Positions 45,357 to 55,856 of a DNA stretch of 64,000 nucleotides are shown here, piece by piece (within the stretch, counting starts at the first letter, position 1; every line of letters begins with the position of its first letter). Below the pieces are notes generated by a model that saw nothing but the letters and a program-made list of their open reading frames with translations, was not told the DNA's origin and made no database searches. The DNA comes from Marivita hallyeonensis (GTDB taxonomy: Bacteria > Pseudomonadota > Alphaproteobacteria > Rhodobacterales > Rhodobacteraceae), in contig NZ_FQXC01000004.1 of assembly GCF_900129875.1 (NCBI RefSeq), positions 186,001 through 250,000 on the forward strand, read 5' to 3'. The position numbers and the translations under genes were made by a program.

Positions 45357-47383
45357 CCTCTGCGCACAGTCGCATCGTTCCACAGGCGCGCGCCGGATCG
45401 GTCGCGCGCCGTTTCTATGTGATACCCGCCATCGGCGTCGACCCTGATGGCCAGACTGCCCGTCTGCTTCAGGTCGTCCGGCGCGAAGACCAGACAGGGC
45501 AGCGTGTTGGTGTCCATCGGCAAGTCAGAACTCGCGATCAGGACCTGCCGCGTTGTGCATCCGTCGAATTGGGCGGCGGCTTTCTTGCCGTGCACATGTC
45601 GAATACTCTCGGGCGGCGCGCGGTCCCAAAGCGAGGCGGCGAAAGCCTGATCCCTGCCCTGTCCGTCATTTTCCAGCCAGACACCCGCGATGAACCCGGA
45701 CCCCTTTGCGCGGGACACCGCGCGTCCATCCGGCGTCATGACACCGACCAGCGTGCCGCCTTCTGCCACGAGAATGTCGGGGCGGTCCGACGCGCCCCAA
45801 AGCGCAACGGCGACGCCACACGCCACCAAGCCTCCCCATCGCGCACGACCTTTCCACAGGATCACCCAAAGCGCCCCGAGTGCAATCAGGGGCAAAACCG
45901 CAGGATCGGGCGTCACGACGGGACGCACCGCATATGTCCAATCATCGAGGGTCTGGGCGACGGCGAGGATCCACTCCAGCCCAAGCCCCATGAGTGTAAG
46001 GCCGATCTGTTCCAGGCCGACCGGTATCGCCGCCACAGCAAAAACCGCTGACGGGATCACCAGAACACCCATCAGGGGCACCGTGGCAAGATTGGCGATC
46101 AGCCCGTATTGCGCGATCTGGTTGAAATGCGCCATCGCGAACGGGGCCGTGGCGGCACCGGCGACCGCAGAGGACAGGATGACAGAAGCCACGTTGCGGG
46201 CCAGCTTGTGCCGTGGGAGCTCTGCCGGGCCATCCCGGAGCGCACCGAAGACAGCCACCAACGCGGTTGTCGCGGCGAAGGACATCTGGAAACCGGGGCC
46301 AAGCACCGCTTCGGGGCGCAGCACCAGCACGACCAGCGCCGCCAATGCCACCGCGCGGAGAGATATCGCGCGGCGGTCGCACATCACGGCGAGTAACATG
46401 ACGGACACCATGACGAAGGCCCGCTCTGTCGCCACATTGCCTCCGGACAGGGCAAGATAGATGGCGGCGACGCAAAGCGCCCCTGCCGCTGCGATCTTCT
46501 TGATAGGCCAGCGCAGGCCGACGGGGGAAATCAGCAGTGCAAGACGGAGCGTGGCGAACACGAACGCGCTGACAAGTCCCATGTGCAGACCCGAGATCGC
46601 AAGAAGATGGGCGAGGTTGGTGTCACGCAGGGCTTGCAGGATGTCCTTGGGAATGGCGCTGCGGTCGCCGGTGATGATGGCCGTCGCAACGCCCCCTGTT
46701 TCGCCGGGCAGCGCGGTCTGTATGCGTTGCGACAGCGCCATGCGCGTGCGAAACAGCGTTTGCCCGTGCCCCGCCTCCTCCCACAAGACCAAAGGCACCC
46801 GAGTATAGCCAACCGCGCCAAGCCGCAGGAACCAGGCGTGGCGGCGGAAGTCGAACCCGCCCGGTTCGACAGCACCGCCCGGCGGGCCGAGATGACCTGT
46901 TGTCATGACGATCATCCCGGGCTCCGGGGCCATCCCCGGCGTCTTGCTGTGCAGCGACAACCGCACGCGGGTTGGCGTTTGCGCGGCATTCACGTCCGTC
47001 AGCCAAACCTGATCGAGTGTGACCCGCAAGGCATCCGACGCGGATCGGTCCAGCGCCACAACGCGGCCGGTGATCGGCCCGTAGTAGCGCCAATCGAGCA
47101 CCGGACCGGCCACCAAATGCGCGCGCACCCCGGCAAGCGAGAATCCGAGCGCCACCATGGCAACCGCGCAAAGAAGGGGCGCACCCACAGATGCGCTGCG
47201 CCAGTAAAGCACAAGCGCGATCAGCCCCGCCGCACCGCTTGCGCCCAGCAACTGCCATGAGGGTTCGAACAGCAGGCTGAAATAGAGGCAAATCCCGATG
47301 CCGAGGAAGACAGGCACCCACGGAAACAGCGCCCCACGTTGCGCGAGCAATGCATCGGTCAGCAAAGACCAGACCCGCGCCAT
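45350..47383 (-). CDS. comEC: ComEC/Rec2 family DNA uptake channel protein
   Basis: Inner-membrane channel for single-stranded DNA in natural transformation. The 677 residues carry the DUF4131 N-terminal region, the competence domain ([37 protein letters not shown] and following helices, key parts [10 protein letters not shown] and [17 protein letters not shown]), then a C-terminal remnant of the metallo-beta-lactamase-like domain in which the usual HxHxDH motif is absent. That loss is common in this order. Divergent from gltX (77 bp between starts). In this order ComEC is also needed for gene-transfer-agent DNA uptake. Confidence 0.92.
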   Translation of the reverse strand: MARVWSLLTDALLAQRGALFPWVPVFLGIGICLYFSLLFEPSWQLLGASGAAGLIALVLYWRSASVGAPLLCAVAMVALGFSLAGVRAHLVAGPVLDWRYYGPITGRVVALDRSASDALRVTLDQVWLTDVNAAQTPTRVRLSLHSKTPGMAPEPGMIVMTTGHLGPPGGAVEPGGFDFRRHAWFLRLGAVGYTRVPLVLWEEAGHGQTLFRTRMALSQRIQTALPGETGGVATAIITGDRSAIPKDILQALRDTNLAHLLAISGLHMGLVSAFVFATLRLALLISPVGLRWPIKKIAAAGALCVAAIYLALSGGNVATERAFVMVSVMLLAVMCDRRAISLRAVALAALVVLVLRPEAVLGPGFQMSFAATTALVAVFGALRDGPAELPRHKLARNVASVILSSAVAGAATAPFAMAHFNQIAQYGLIANLATVPLMGVLVIPSAVFAVAAIPVGLEQIGLTLMGLGLEWILAVAQTLDDWTYAVRPVVTPDPAVLPLIALGALWVILWKGRARWGGLVACGVAVALWGASDRPDILVAEGGTLVGVMTPDGRAVSRAKGSGFIAGVWLENDGQGRDQAFAASLWDRAPPESIRHVHGKKAAAQFDGCTTRQVLIASSDLPMDTNTLPCLVFAPDDLKQTGSLAIRVDADGGYHIETARDRSGARLWNDATVRRGQ

Positions 47384-47460
47384 GCTTGCCCCCGTCCAAG
47401 GTGCTGGTTAAGAGACCGGTAAGATATCTCCCTCATGGTGAATGAAAGGTAAACGCCCGC

Positions 47461-48873
47461 ATGTCAGGCCAGATCGTCACCCGTTTTGCTCCGTCGCCCA
47501 CCGGTTTCCTGCATATCGGCGGGGCGCGCACGGCCTTGTTCAACTGGCTTTATGCGCGCGGGCGCGGCGGCAAGTTCCTGCTGCGGATCGAGGATACGGA
47601 TAGAGCGCGGTCCACGCCGGAGGCGACAGACGCCATCCTGAAAGGCCTGGAGTGGCTGGGGCTCGACCATGATGGCGAGGTCATCAGTCAGTTCGCCCGC
47701 GCAGACCGACATGCCGAGGTGGCGCATGACTTGCTTGCCAAAGGCGCGGCTTACAAGTGCTTCTCGACCCAGGAAAAGATCGAAGCCTTCCGGGAACAGG
47801 CGCGGGCCGAAGGCCGATCCACCCTCTTCCAGAGCCCGTGGCGCGATGCGGACCCGTCAACCCATCCGGACGCACCTTTCGTCATCCGCCTGCGGACACC
47901 GCAGGACGGGACAACGGTGATCCGCGATCAGGTGCAAGGGGACGTGACCATCCGCAACGATCAGCTGGACGACATGGTGCTGCTTCGTTCTGACGGCACG
48001 CCGGTCTACATGCTGGCGGTGGTGGTCGATGACCATGACATGGGCGTCACCCATGTGATCCGCGGAGACGATCATCTGAACAACGCCGCGCGGCAGATGG
48101 GCATCTATACCGCGATGGGTTGGGATGTGCCGGTCTGGGCGCATATCCCGCTGATCCATGGGCCGGACGGCAAGAAGCTGTCCAAGCGGCACGGCGCGCT
48201 CGGGGTCGAAGAGTATCAGGTCATGGGCTACCCGGCTGCGGGCATGCGCAACTACCTCGCACGTCTTGGCTGGAGCCATGGCGACGATGAGTTTTTCACC
48301 GACGCGCAGGCGAAGGAGTGGTTCGATCTGAGCGGCATCGGCAAGTCCCCGGCCCGGTTCGACTTCAAGAAACTGGAGAATCTCAGTGGGCAACATATCG
48401 CGGCGGCGGACGATGCTGCACTGCTGCATGAATTGAAGGGTTATCTCGCTGCGGCGAAATTGCCCGCGCTGACAGACGCGCAGGAAGACGGGATGGGTCG
48501 TGCGATGTATTGCCTCAAGGAGCGGGCGCGCACCTTTCCAGAACTTATTGAAAAGGCTGAATTTGTTCTGGCTTCACGACCCATTCGACCTGACGAGAAA
48601 GCGGTGAAACAGCTTGATACGGTATCCCGTGGTATACTGGGATCGTTGACGCCGCAGCTGCAAAATGCTAGCTGGACGCGCGACGAGCTTGAAGCCGTCA
48701 CATCCCGAATTGCAGAGGAGCACGGGACCAAATTCGGCAAGCTGGCCGGCCCGATGCGGGCGGCGCTGGCGGGCCGGGCTGTGACGCCGAGCGTGTTCGA
48801 TATGATGCTGGTTCTGGGGCGAGAGGAAACAATCGCACGCCTGACGGATGCATCCGCCGAGGGGGGCAACTGA
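47461..48873 (+). CDS. gltX: glutamate--tRNA ligase
   Basis: Charges tRNA-Glu. The 470 residues have the HIGH-type motif in [14 protein letters not shown] (His18-Gly20) and the KMSKS equivalent KKLSKRHG near residue 240. Start ATG 47461 ([16 protein letters not shown]) is canonical. 82 bp upstream of gltA. Confidence 0.96.
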   Translation: MSGQIVTRFAPSPTGFLHIGGARTALFNWLYARGRGGKFLLRIEDTDRARSTPEATDAILKGLEWLGLDHDGEVISQFARADRHAEVAHDLLAKGAAYKCFSTQEKIEAFREQARAEGRSTLFQSPWRDADPSTHPDAPFVIRLRTPQDGTTVIRDQVQGDVTIRNDQLDDMVLLRSDGTPVYMLAVVVDDHDMGVTHVIRGDDHLNNAARQMGIYTAMGWDVPVWAHIPLIHGPDGKKLSKRHGALGVEEYQVMGYPAAGMRNYLARLGWSHGDDEFFTDAQAKEWFDLSGIGKSPARFDFKKLENLSGQHIAAADDAALLHELKGYLAAAKLPALTDAQEDGMGRAMYCLKERARTFPELIEKAEFVLASRPIRPDEKAVKQLDTVSRGILGSLTPQLQNASWTRDELEAVTSRIAEEHGTKFGKLAGPMRAALAGRAVTPSVFDMMLVLGREETIARLTDASAEGGN

Positions 48874-48912
48874 CTTCAGATCAGTGGACCCGATTGGCGA
48901 GAGGGATAGCTG

Positions 48913-48934
48913 GCTTTGAACTTCCGTTCAAAGC
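48913..48934 (+). promoter_or_regulatory. hairpin in the gltA leader
   Basis: Perfect arms GCTTTGAAC and GTTCAAAGC with a TTCC loop, 22 bp before the citrate synthase start and just ahead of its GAAGGGA ribosome binding site. Could be a weak gltX terminator, an operator or a translational control element. Confidence 0.5.
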
Positions 48935-48955
48935 ATTGAGACGAAGGGACCACGA

Positions 48956-50251
48956 ATGTCTGACACCTCCAAATCCGCGACGCTGACCATTGGGAATAAC
49001 TCCTATGATTTGCCGATCTATTCGCCCACCGCCGGGCCGGATGTGATCGATATTCGCAAACTCTACGGCCAGGCGGGGGTGTTCACCTACGACCCTGGTT
49101 TCACATCGACCGCGGCATGCGACAGCACCATCACCTTCATTGACGGTGACAAAGGCGAGCTTCTGCACCGCGGTTATCCGATTGATCAGTTGGCGGCGAA
49201 ATCGCACTACCTCGAAGTGTGCTACCTGCTGCTGTACGGCGAATTGCCATCTGCGAAGCAACTCGAAGAGTTCGAGAACACGATCACGCTGCACACGATG
49301 ATCCACGAGCAGATGCACAACTTCTTCCGTGGGTTCCGTCGCGACGCGCACCCGATGGCGGTCATGGTGGGCGCTGTGGGAGCAATGGCAGCGTTCTATC
49401 ACGACTCGACTGACATCAACGATCCGCGCCAACGCGAAATCGCCTCGCACCGCCTGATCGCAAAGGTGCCGACGATCGCGGCGATGGCGTACAAATACTC
49501 CATCGGCCAACCGTTCGTGTACCCGCGCAACGACCTCGATTATGCGGCCAATTTCCTGCACATGTGTTTCGCTGTTCCGGCCGAGGAATATCAGGTCGAT
49601 CCGATCCTCGCCCGTGCGATGGATCGGATCTTCACCTTGCACGCCGATCACGAACAGAATGCGTCGACCTCGACCGTGCGTCTGGCCTCGTCGTCAGGGG
49701 CGAACCCGTTTGCCTGCATCGCTGCGGGTATCGCTTGTCTTTGGGGGCCTGCTCACGGCGGTGCGAACCAGGCCTGCCTCGAGATGCTCAAGGAAATCGG
49801 CACGCCAGACCGCATTCCAGAATTTATCGCTCGCGCCAAAGACAAGAACGATCCGTTCCGTTTGATGGGCTTCGGCCACCGGGTCTACAAGAACTTCGAC
49901 CCACGCGCGACGGTCATGAAGCAATCGGCGGACGAGGTTCTGGACCTTCTGGGTGTAGAGAACAATCCGATCCTCGCGACCGCGAAGGAATTGGAGCAAG
50001 CCGCCCTGGCCGATCCCTATTTCGCCGAGAAGAAGCTCTTCCCGAACGTCGATTTCTATTCCGGCATCATCCTCGAAGCGATGGGCTTTCCGACGTCGAT
50101 GTTCACGCCGATCTTCGCCCTGAGCCGGACCGTTGGCTGGGTGTCGCAGTGGAAAGAACAGCTCACCGACCCGCAGATGAAGATCGGCCGCCCGCGTCAG
50201 CTCTACCAGGGTGAAACCGCACGCGATTACGTGGATATCGAAAAACGCTGA
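48956..50251 (+). CDS. gltA: citrate synthase (type II)
   Basis: Condenses acetyl-CoA and oxaloacetate at the entry of the TCA cycle. The 431 residues match hexameric Gram-negative citrate synthases. Active-site segments visible are [29 protein letters not shown] and [13 protein letters not shown], with Asp near the end in NVDFYSGI. Start ATG 48956 after GAAGGGA. Followed by a UUCG-capped hairpin. Confidence 0.97.
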   Translation: MSDTSKSATLTIGNNSYDLPIYSPTAGPDVIDIRKLYGQAGVFTYDPGFTSTAACDSTITFIDGDKGELLHRGYPIDQLAAKSHYLEVCYLLLYGELPSAKQLEEFENTITLHTMIHEQMHNFFRGFRRDAHPMAVMVGAVGAMAAFYHDSTDINDPRQREIASHRLIAKVPTIAAMAYKYSIGQPFVYPRNDLDYAANFLHMCFAVPAEEYQVDPILARAMDRIFTLHADHEQNASTSTVRLASSSGANPFACIAAGIACLWGPAHGGANQACLEMLKEIGTPDRIPEFIARAKDKNDPFRLMGFGHRVYKNFDPRATVMKQSADEVLDLLGVENNPILATAKELEQAALADPYFAEKKLFPNVDFYSGIILEAMGFPTSMFTPIFALSRTVGWVSQWKEQLTDPQMKIGRPRQLYQGETARDYVDIEKR

Positions 50252-50281
50252 TCCGGCACTTGCGTGAATCACGTTGACTTT

Positions 50282-50303
50282 CAGGCCGCCTTCGGGCGGC
50301 CTG
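50282..50303 (+). terminator. UUCG-capped hairpin after gltA
   Basis: CAGGCCGCC-TTCG-GGCGGCCTG, a 9-bp stem with an extra-stable UUCG tetraloop, 30 bp after gltA. It ends 6 bp before the next start codon and is followed by only a weak T stretch, so it may act as terminator or as a block on translation of the GNAT gene. Confidence 0.65.
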
Positions 50304-50309
50304 TTGCGT

Positions 50310-50819
50310 ATGGGTGTGTTGAAAACAGAGCGATTGGTCCTGCGTGGACCTTCCTTGGATGACGTCGACGATTTGTTTGCCGTCTATGGCGATCCCCGGG
50401 TTATGCGCTATTGGTCCGAACCGCCGCATGCGGATCGGTCCGTCACCGAAACGATGGTGAAACGGCATATCGCTGCGTTTGATCATGCGCCGCTCTATTT
50501 CGTGATAGAACACAAAGGGCGCGCCATCGGACGTGGCGGTGTTCATGATGGGGACGAGGTCGGGTTCATCCTAGGCGCCGATTACTGGCAGCAGGGTCTG
50601 ATGACCGAGGCGCTGTTCGCGATGATCGACCATTTCTTCGAAGACCTACGCTTTCCGCAACTGACCGCCGATGCGGACCCCCGCAACGCGGCTTCGGTCG
50701 CGACGCTGCAGAAGGTGGGATTTGTGCAGACGGGCGAGGCGAAGAACACGTTTTGCGTGAACGGCGAATGGTCCGACAGCGCATATTTCACGCTAAAAGC
50801 GCCACGGGAAGCGGCCTGA
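50310..50819 (+). CDS. GNAT family N-acetyltransferase (RimJ/RimL-like)
   Basis: A 169-residue acetyltransferase opening VLKTERLVLRGPSLDD, the RimJ/RimL-type start, with the acetyl-CoA region EVGFILGADYWQQGLMTEALFAMIDHFFEDL (key part GADYWQQGLMTEA) and NAASVATLQKVGFVQTGE. Substrate unknown. The ATG at 50310 follows directly on the UUCG hairpin, leaving no normal ribosome binding site. Confidence 0.88.
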   Translation: MGVLKTERLVLRGPSLDDVDDLFAVYGDPRVMRYWSEPPHADRSVTETMVKRHIAAFDHAPLYFVIEHKGRAIGRGGVHDGDEVGFILGADYWQQGLMTEALFAMIDHFFEDLRFPQLTADADPRNAASVATLQKVGFVQTGEAKNTFCVNGEWSDSAYFTLKAPREAA

Positions 50820-50861
50820 ATTTCATCCGTGGATCAACGTCCCGGGATTGAGGCTATTGTC

Positions 50862-51638
50862 TCAACGACCCTCGTACTGCGCCGGACGCTTTTCCAGAAA
50901 GGCGACCACCCCCTCCTTGAAGTCCCGTGTCTTGCCGCACTGGCCTTGCAGTTTTGCCTCCAGAGCCAACTGTGCTTCCAGATCATTGTCGAAAGACCCG
51001 CGGATGGACTGCTTCACGCGTTGGTACGCTGCGGTCGGGCCTTTGGCGAGGTGCAGCGCACGCGCGCGCCAGTGGTCCGAAAAGCTGGCATCAGCCACCG
51101 CTTCCCAGATCATGCCCCAGTCGTCGGCTTGTTTCGCGGTGATCTTGTCGGCGAAAAGCGCCGCGCCCATCGCCTTTGCGAGCCCCATTTGCCGCGGCAG
51201 GTAATAGGTCCCACCGGCATCGGGGATGAGGCCGATCCGCGTGAAGGCTTGGAGGAAGAACGCCGACTCGGTCGCGATCACCACATCGGCTGCCAGGGCA
51301 AGGTTCGCCCCTGCCCCCGCCGCCGCACCGTTCACCGCGCTGATCGTCGGCACCGGGCAATCGAAAATCGCCCGCAGCATCGGCACGTATTCATCGCGCA
51401 AGGTCCGCTCCAGATCGAGGTTCGCGGCATTGGCCCGGTCGCCCAGGTCCTGGCCAGAGCAGAACGATTTGCCCGCCCCCGTCAAAACGACGACACGGGC
51501 GGTCTTGCCCGCGGTCAGGACCGCGTCGGTGATCTCTGCCCGCATCTGGGTGTTGAGCGCGTTCATCACCTCGGGCCGGTTCAACGTCACGGTCGCAATA
51601 TCGTCGGTGATGTCAAATGTGATGGTGTCATAGTCCAT
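50862..51638 (-). CDS. enoyl-CoA hydratase/isomerase family protein
   Basis: A 258-residue crotonase-fold protein resembling PaaG (2-(1,2-epoxy-1,2-dihydrophenyl)acetyl-CoA isomerase). Visible are the oxyanion-hole segments SGQDLGDR and NGAAAGAGANLALAAD, then IGLIPDAGGTYYLPR. The ATG at 51638 (MDYDTITFDITDDIATVTL) is the family start. Acts on acyl-CoA in beta-oxidation or phenylacetate catabolism; no paa neighbours are visible to settle it. Confidence 0.9.
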   Translation of the reverse strand: MDYDTITFDITDDIATVTLNRPEVMNALNTQMRAEITDAVLTAGKTARVVVLTGAGKSFCSGQDLGDRANAANLDLERTLRDEYVPMLRAIFDCPVPTISAVNGAAAGAGANLALAADVVIATESAFFLQAFTRIGLIPDAGGTYYLPRQMGLAKAMGAALFADKITAKQADDWGMIWEAVADASFSDHWRARALHLAKGPTAAYQRVKQSIRGSFDNDLEAQLALEAKLQGQCGKTRDFKEGVVAFLEKRPAQYEGR

Positions 51639-51759
51639 GCCGCGCGCACTCCTTGAAACGGTTGCGCGCATCAAACACGGAAGTCGCAGGATTGGCAAAG
51701 CTGAACGCGGCGTCACGACCGCGATTGCCCGAAGGTCGAATGTGACGCATCATGTTACC

Positions 51760-52122
51760 ATGAGTTATAAACCCGACGGCTATACTGATCTTGCCCCCTA
51801 CCTCGTGATCCCTGATCCAGAGTCCGAGCTCTCGTTTTGTGAAACCGTGTTCGGGGCCGAGCGCCTGCGGGTCATTCCGGATGGCGACAGGATCATGCAT
51901 GCCGAGTGCCGGATTGGCGACACGGTGCTGATGATGGGCGGGGCCGACGGTACGCCAGCGATGCTGCATCTCTACCTGCCCGACCCTGATGCCGCTTACG
52001 GCCGAGCGATCGAAGCCGGTGCAACGTCGATTGAGCCGATGTCTGAAAAAGGTGATGGCGACCGGCGTGGGGGATTCACGTCACCGAGCGGCACGCAGTG
52101 GTACGTGTCGAAACAGGTCTGA
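51760..52122 (+). CDS. VOC family protein (PhnB/glyoxalase-like)
   Basis: A 120-residue single VOC-fold protein: TDLAPYLVIPDPESELSFCETVFGAERLRV, then HAECRIGDTVLMMGG and SPSGTQWYVSKQV. It resembles the PhnB-like subgroup. Start ATG 51760 (MSYKPDGYTDLAPYL) is typical. Divergent from the crotonase gene and convergent with ccmH, 4 bp apart. Function unknown. Confidence 0.87.
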   Translation: MSYKPDGYTDLAPYLVIPDPESELSFCETVFGAERLRVIPDGDRIMHAECRIGDTVLMMGGADGTPAMLHLYLPDPDAAYGRAIEAGATSIEPMSEKGDGDRRGGFTSPSGTQWYVSKQV

Positions 52123-52126
52123 GCGG

Positions 52127-52600
52127 TCAGTCTTTCAGAAGCTCTTCAAGGCGCTTCTTCTCGTCCTCCGAAAGCGCCGCTTCGGTTGGTGCCACGGCAC
52201 TTGCCCGTCCGCGCACATACGTGACGCCGACGCCGAGCGCGATCAGAAAGAGCGCCGGTCCCGACAGCCAGAGGATCAGGTTCCACCCATCGGTGCGGGG
52301 CTTCATCAGGACAAACTGGCCGTAACGTTCGACAAGGTAGTCGAGCACCTCGCTATCGCTGTCACCATCGACCAAACGTTCGCGCACCACGAGGCGCAAT
52401 TCGCGCGCGAGGTCCGCATTGGATTCGTCGATGCTTTCGTTCTGGCAGACCACACACCGGATGCCCTTGGACAGCTCCCGCGCCCGCTCTTCAAGCGCAG
52501 GGTCGTCCAGCATCTCGTCCGGTTGAACGGCGAGTGACGGCACTGCCGCGAAAGCTATGATCAGCGACAGCAGAACCGCTTTCAGTGCCCGCATCGTCAT
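52127..52600 (-). CDS. ccmH: cytochrome c-type biogenesis protein CcmH
   Basis: Periplasmic thiol protein that reduces apocytochrome c for heme attachment. The 157 residues have an N-terminal signal sequence, the redox CVVCQNESIDESNADLA (CxxC at about 49-52), and a C-terminal membrane anchor (LILWLSGPALFLIALGVGV). Its ATG overlaps the ccmF stop by 4 bp (ATGA). Confidence 0.95.
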   Translation of the reverse strand: MTMRALKAVLLSLIIAFAAVPSLAVQPDEMLDDPALEERARELSKGIRCVVCQNESIDESNADLARELRLVVRERLVDGDSDSEVLDYLVERYGQFVLMKPRTDGWNLILWLSGPALFLIALGVGVTYVRGRASAVAPTEAALSEDEKKRLEELLKD

Positions 52601-54564
52601 TCTGCGGGCACGCCTTGCGGTGCGCGGACCTTCTTTTCACCAGCGGCAACGCGATAGCGACGATCCGAGAGCGACAGGAAGCCGCCAAGCGCCATGAGGA
52701 TCGATCCCCCCCAGATCCAGTTGGCAAGCGGTTTGATGTAGGTGCGGATGACCCACCCGCCATCATCCTGCTGATCGCCGATCACCACGTAGATGTCGCG
52801 CAGGAACCGGTAGTCGATAGCCGCCTCGGTTGTGGGCATCTGAGCCACGGGGTAATTGCGCTTTTCCGGTTGTAGAACGATGATCTCTTCTCCGTCCTGG
52901 CGCACGGTCACGTCACCCATGGTCGAGAAATAGTTCGGCCCACGTACGTCGTTGACGGCTGTCAGCTCCAGCTCGAAATCGCCGACTGTGAACGGCTCAC
53001 CGATTTGCGCGACGCGGATATCTTCGTCTTGCCATGCCATGAGGCCAGCGACGCCGATAAACGTGATCCCAAGCCCGGTATGCGCCACCGCCTTGCCCCA
53101 GTCGGCACGCGGCAGGCGCATCAGACGCGACAGGTCGCAGGTTTGGCCGGTGCGGTTCATCAGGTCCATCACCGCGCCCGAGATGATCCACGCCCCAAGG
53201 AACATTCCTACGGGGCCAAGCAGGCTGCGGCCTGTCTGCATGGTCCAGAATAGGCCAAGAAGCGCAAGGCACAGCCCGAACGCGGGCAGCATCTGGCGAA
53301 CCGTGCGGCCCACCTTGGCCCGTTTCCAACTCAGCATGGACCCGATAGGCAGAAGTAGCCCGAGGAGCACCATGAACGGCGTGAAGGCCATGTTGAAGAA
53401 GGGCGGACCGACGCTCAGCTTCGTGTCGAAGAACATTTCGGCCACGACGGGCCACATGGTTCCGACGAAGACAACAAAGCAGCTCACGGCGAGAAGGACG
53501 TTATTGGCCACCAACGCACTTTCCCGGCTGGCCACACTGAACACACCTTTGGCTTCCATCGCGCTGGCGCGCGCCGCGAAAAGCGTGAGCGCGCCGCCGG
53601 TGAAGAAGACCATGATCATCAGAATGAAGACGCCGCGTTCAGGGTCATTGGCGAAGGCGTGGACAGAGGTCAGAAGGCCGGATCGGACAATGAAGGTGCC
53701 GATCAGCGAAAAACCGAATGCGAGGATGGCCAGCAGGATCGTCCAGCTTTTCAGCGCCTCGCGTTTCTCGACCACGATGGCCGAATGCAGTAGCGCGGCG
53801 GCAAGAAGCCACGGCATGAAGGATGCGTTTTCGACCGGGTCCCAGAACCAGAAACCGCCCCAGCCCAGCTCGTAGTAGGCCCACCACGATCCGAGCGCGA
53901 TGCCGATCGTCAGAAAGGTCCACGCGGCCAAGGTCCATGGCCGGACCCAGCGGCCCCAAGCGGCGTCGACGCGCCCCTCGATCAGCGCGGCCACGGCAAA
54001 GCTGAAGCAGATGCTGAGGCCCACATAGCCGAGGTAGAGGAACGGCGGGTGAAAGGCGAGGCCCGGGTCCTGCAGAAGTGGATTGAGGTCCTGCCCGTCA
54101 AAGGGTGGCACCGCGAGGCGCAGGAACGGGTTGGAAGTGAAGAGGATAAAGGCAAAGAACGCGACCGCCACAGCCGACTGAACGGCCAGAACGCGCGCGC
54201 GCAAGGTCGGCGGCAGGCCTTTGCCGAACCACGCGGCCATCGCACCGAAGAGTGTCAGGATCAGCACCCAGAGGAGCATCGACCCTTCGTGGTTCCCCCA
54301 GACACCGCTGATCTTGTAGAGCATCGGCTTTGCGGAATGGCTGTTCAGCCAGACGAGCCGTAGTGAAAAGTCAGAGATGACAAACGCATAGGTCAGCGCG
54401 GCGAAAGAGAACGCGGTCAGCAGGAACTGCACGGTCGCCGCAGGTTCAGCGACAGCCATCCAGCCGGGCCAGCGTTTATGCGCCCCAACCAACGGTACGA
54501 CGGATTGCACGATCGCGACCAGAAACGCGAGGATGAGGGCGAAATGTCCGAGCTCTGTAATCAT
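52597..54564 (-). CDS. ccmF: heme lyase CcmF
   Basis: Large inner-membrane protein (about 14 helices) of the System I heme lyase, joining heme to apocytochrome c. The 655 residues include the tryptophan-rich WWD signature ELGWGGFWFWDPVENASFMPWL (about 229-250) that binds holo-CcmE, and conserved His residues flanking it. The ATG at 54564 (MITELGHFALIL) is canonical. ccmE and other ccm genes are not in the window. Confidence 0.97.
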   Translation of the reverse strand: MITELGHFALILAFLVAIVQSVVPLVGAHKRWPGWMAVAEPAATVQFLLTAFSFAALTYAFVISDFSLRLVWLNSHSAKPMLYKISGVWGNHEGSMLLWVLILTLFGAMAAWFGKGLPPTLRARVLAVQSAVAVAFFAFILFTSNPFLRLAVPPFDGQDLNPLLQDPGLAFHPPFLYLGYVGLSICFSFAVAALIEGRVDAAWGRWVRPWTLAAWTFLTIGIALGSWWAYYELGWGGFWFWDPVENASFMPWLLAAALLHSAIVVEKREALKSWTILLAILAFGFSLIGTFIVRSGLLTSVHAFANDPERGVFILMIMVFFTGGALTLFAARASAMEAKGVFSVASRESALVANNVLLAVSCFVVFVGTMWPVVAEMFFDTKLSVGPPFFNMAFTPFMVLLGLLLPIGSMLSWKRAKVGRTVRQMLPAFGLCLALLGLFWTMQTGRSLLGPVGMFLGAWIISGAVMDLMNRTGQTCDLSRLMRLPRADWGKAVAHTGLGITFIGVAGLMAWQDEDIRVAQIGEPFTVGDFELELTAVNDVRGPNYFSTMGDVTVRQDGEEIIVLQPEKRNYPVAQMPTTEAAIDYRFLRDIYVVIGDQQDDGGWVIRTYIKPLANWIWGGSILMALGGFLSLSDRRYRVAAGEKKVRAPQGVPAE

Positions 54565-54639
54565 GCATCGGAGTATAGGTGCAGCCGGGGCCACGGCCAA
54601 TGCGATTCACCCAATGCCCCGGTTCACATTGTCGCGGGC

Positions 54640-55164
54640 TTACCGCCGATGTCGTCGCCAGTCCTCCAATGCGGCGTTTCCGTCGGCTTCGACCTCGGTT
54701 TCGCGCGGTTCGTCAGTGTCCCGTTCCGGCAGAACGGATTGGACCTTCGACAGGCGCTCAACAAGGTCACGCTGGAAATCTTGCCCCTTGGCCTGATGTC
54801 GTGCACCGAAATAAAAGCTGACAATCGCACCCAGCAACCACCAGAGCGGCTCCGGCACCAAGGCGATCCCCGCCATGCGCGCCGCAAACCAAACCGGATC
54901 GACCATCGCGGCGATGAACAACCCCAGCGTCCCCAACGCAAGTGCCGGACGTGGTACGCGGTTGAGCGCGTCCATGAACCGGTCAAACCAGCCGCGCTGT
55001 GGTGCGTAGAATTCCTCTGCAAACTGACGAAGGGACGCGCCATGCAATTCTTGGTCCCGTCCGGCTTGCGCCTCGGCATTGGGGCGGAAAACCTCCGCCG
55101 TTTCGCGGATCACGTTACGACCCGAACCGAAGACGAGAGAGAACACCTGTTCGATCAACCCCAT
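54640..55164 (-). CDS. 3TM holin, gene-transfer-agent type
   Basis: A 174-residue protein with three closely spaced membrane segments (about 72-88, 92-104, 107-121) and a charged C-terminus, matching the 'holin of 3TMs, for gene-transfer release' family. The N-terminus MGLIEQVFSLVFGSGRNVIRETAEVFRPNAEA is family-typical (key part VFRPNAEA). It overlaps the endolysin gene by 10 bp. Together they form the two-gene lysis module of alphaproteobacterial gene transfer agents, which in Rhodobacter capsulatus also lies away from the main GTA cluster. Confidence 0.93.
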   Translation of the reverse strand: MGLIEQVFSLVFGSGRNVIRETAEVFRPNAEAQAGRDQELHGASLRQFAEEFYAPQRGWFDRFMDALNRVPRPALALGTLGLFIAAMVDPVWFAARMAGIALVPEPLWWLLGAIVSFYFGARHQAKGQDFQRDLVERLSKVQSVLPERDTDEPRETEVEADGNAALEDWRRHRR

Positions 55165-55778
55165 TGCGCGACCCTTTCTTTGAATGCCCTGTCCGAGAGG
55201 TGATAGCGCGGCGCGATGAACTCTTCGGCGCGCTTGATCCATCCGCCCTTCCCGCCTGACCGGCTTTGGGCATATTTCCGGCTTTTGGGGCGTCGGTCCG
55301 CCAAAGCGAAGTAGTAATTGCGCCGTTCGATCCCGTAGGCATCCACGATATGATCGGACGCAGCCGCATGCGCGCGCGCCGTCGCCGCGATGGTTTTGGG
55401 TCCGATGGCCCCATCGACCCGAACCGGGAATCCCATCTTGCCCAGCAGACGCTGCAGGATGTTCACCGCATTCCCTCCGGCGTTCACGTACATGTCGAAC
55501 ACCGTAGGCTGCAGAGGCTCGGGCAGTTCGGCGATCCGCGGGCGCATGAAATAGTGATCAAGGAAAATGCCAATCGCCTGCTCGCGGCTCAGCCGCTGGA
55601 CGTCGCGCGGCGTGACCCGGCCGTCGCCATCCAGATCCAGCCCGAGCCGCCGCATCGTGTGGATCGTGACCCCATGATTGGTCGCGCCACCCGGATCATC
55701 CGGATCGTTCACGTAGCCGCCTTCGCGGCGCACGATCTCTTCCGCGATTGCGCGCACCCGACGTGTTTCCTGTGCCAT
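55155..55778 (-). CDS. GTA-type endolysin (GH108 N-acetylmuramidase)
   Basis: A 207-residue murein hydrolase of glycoside hydrolase family 108. The catalytic Glu19 is in RREGGYVNDPDDPGGATNHGVT, the family signature; the C-terminal half is the predicted peptidoglycan-binding part (VDGAIGPKTI, then GIERRNYYFALADRRP). No signal peptide, so release depends on the holin encoded just downstream. In Rhodobacter capsulatus the equivalent protein lyses GTA-producing cells. Confidence 0.93.
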   Translation of the reverse strand: MAQETRRVRAIAEEIVRREGGYVNDPDDPGGATNHGVTIHTMRRLGLDLDGDGRVTPRDVQRLSREQAIGIFLDHYFMRPRIAELPEPLQPTVFDMYVNAGGNAVNILQRLLGKMGFPVRVDGAIGPKTIAATARAHAAASDHIVDAYGIERRNYYFALADRRPKSRKYAQSRSGGKGGWIKRAEEFIAPRYHLSDRAFKERVAQWG

Positions 55779-55856
55779 TTTCGCCCCGCATTGCCCAACC
55801 GCGCAAACCCTGCGAAGCTTTGGTTAACGGAACGAGAAGACACCGGACGGCACATC

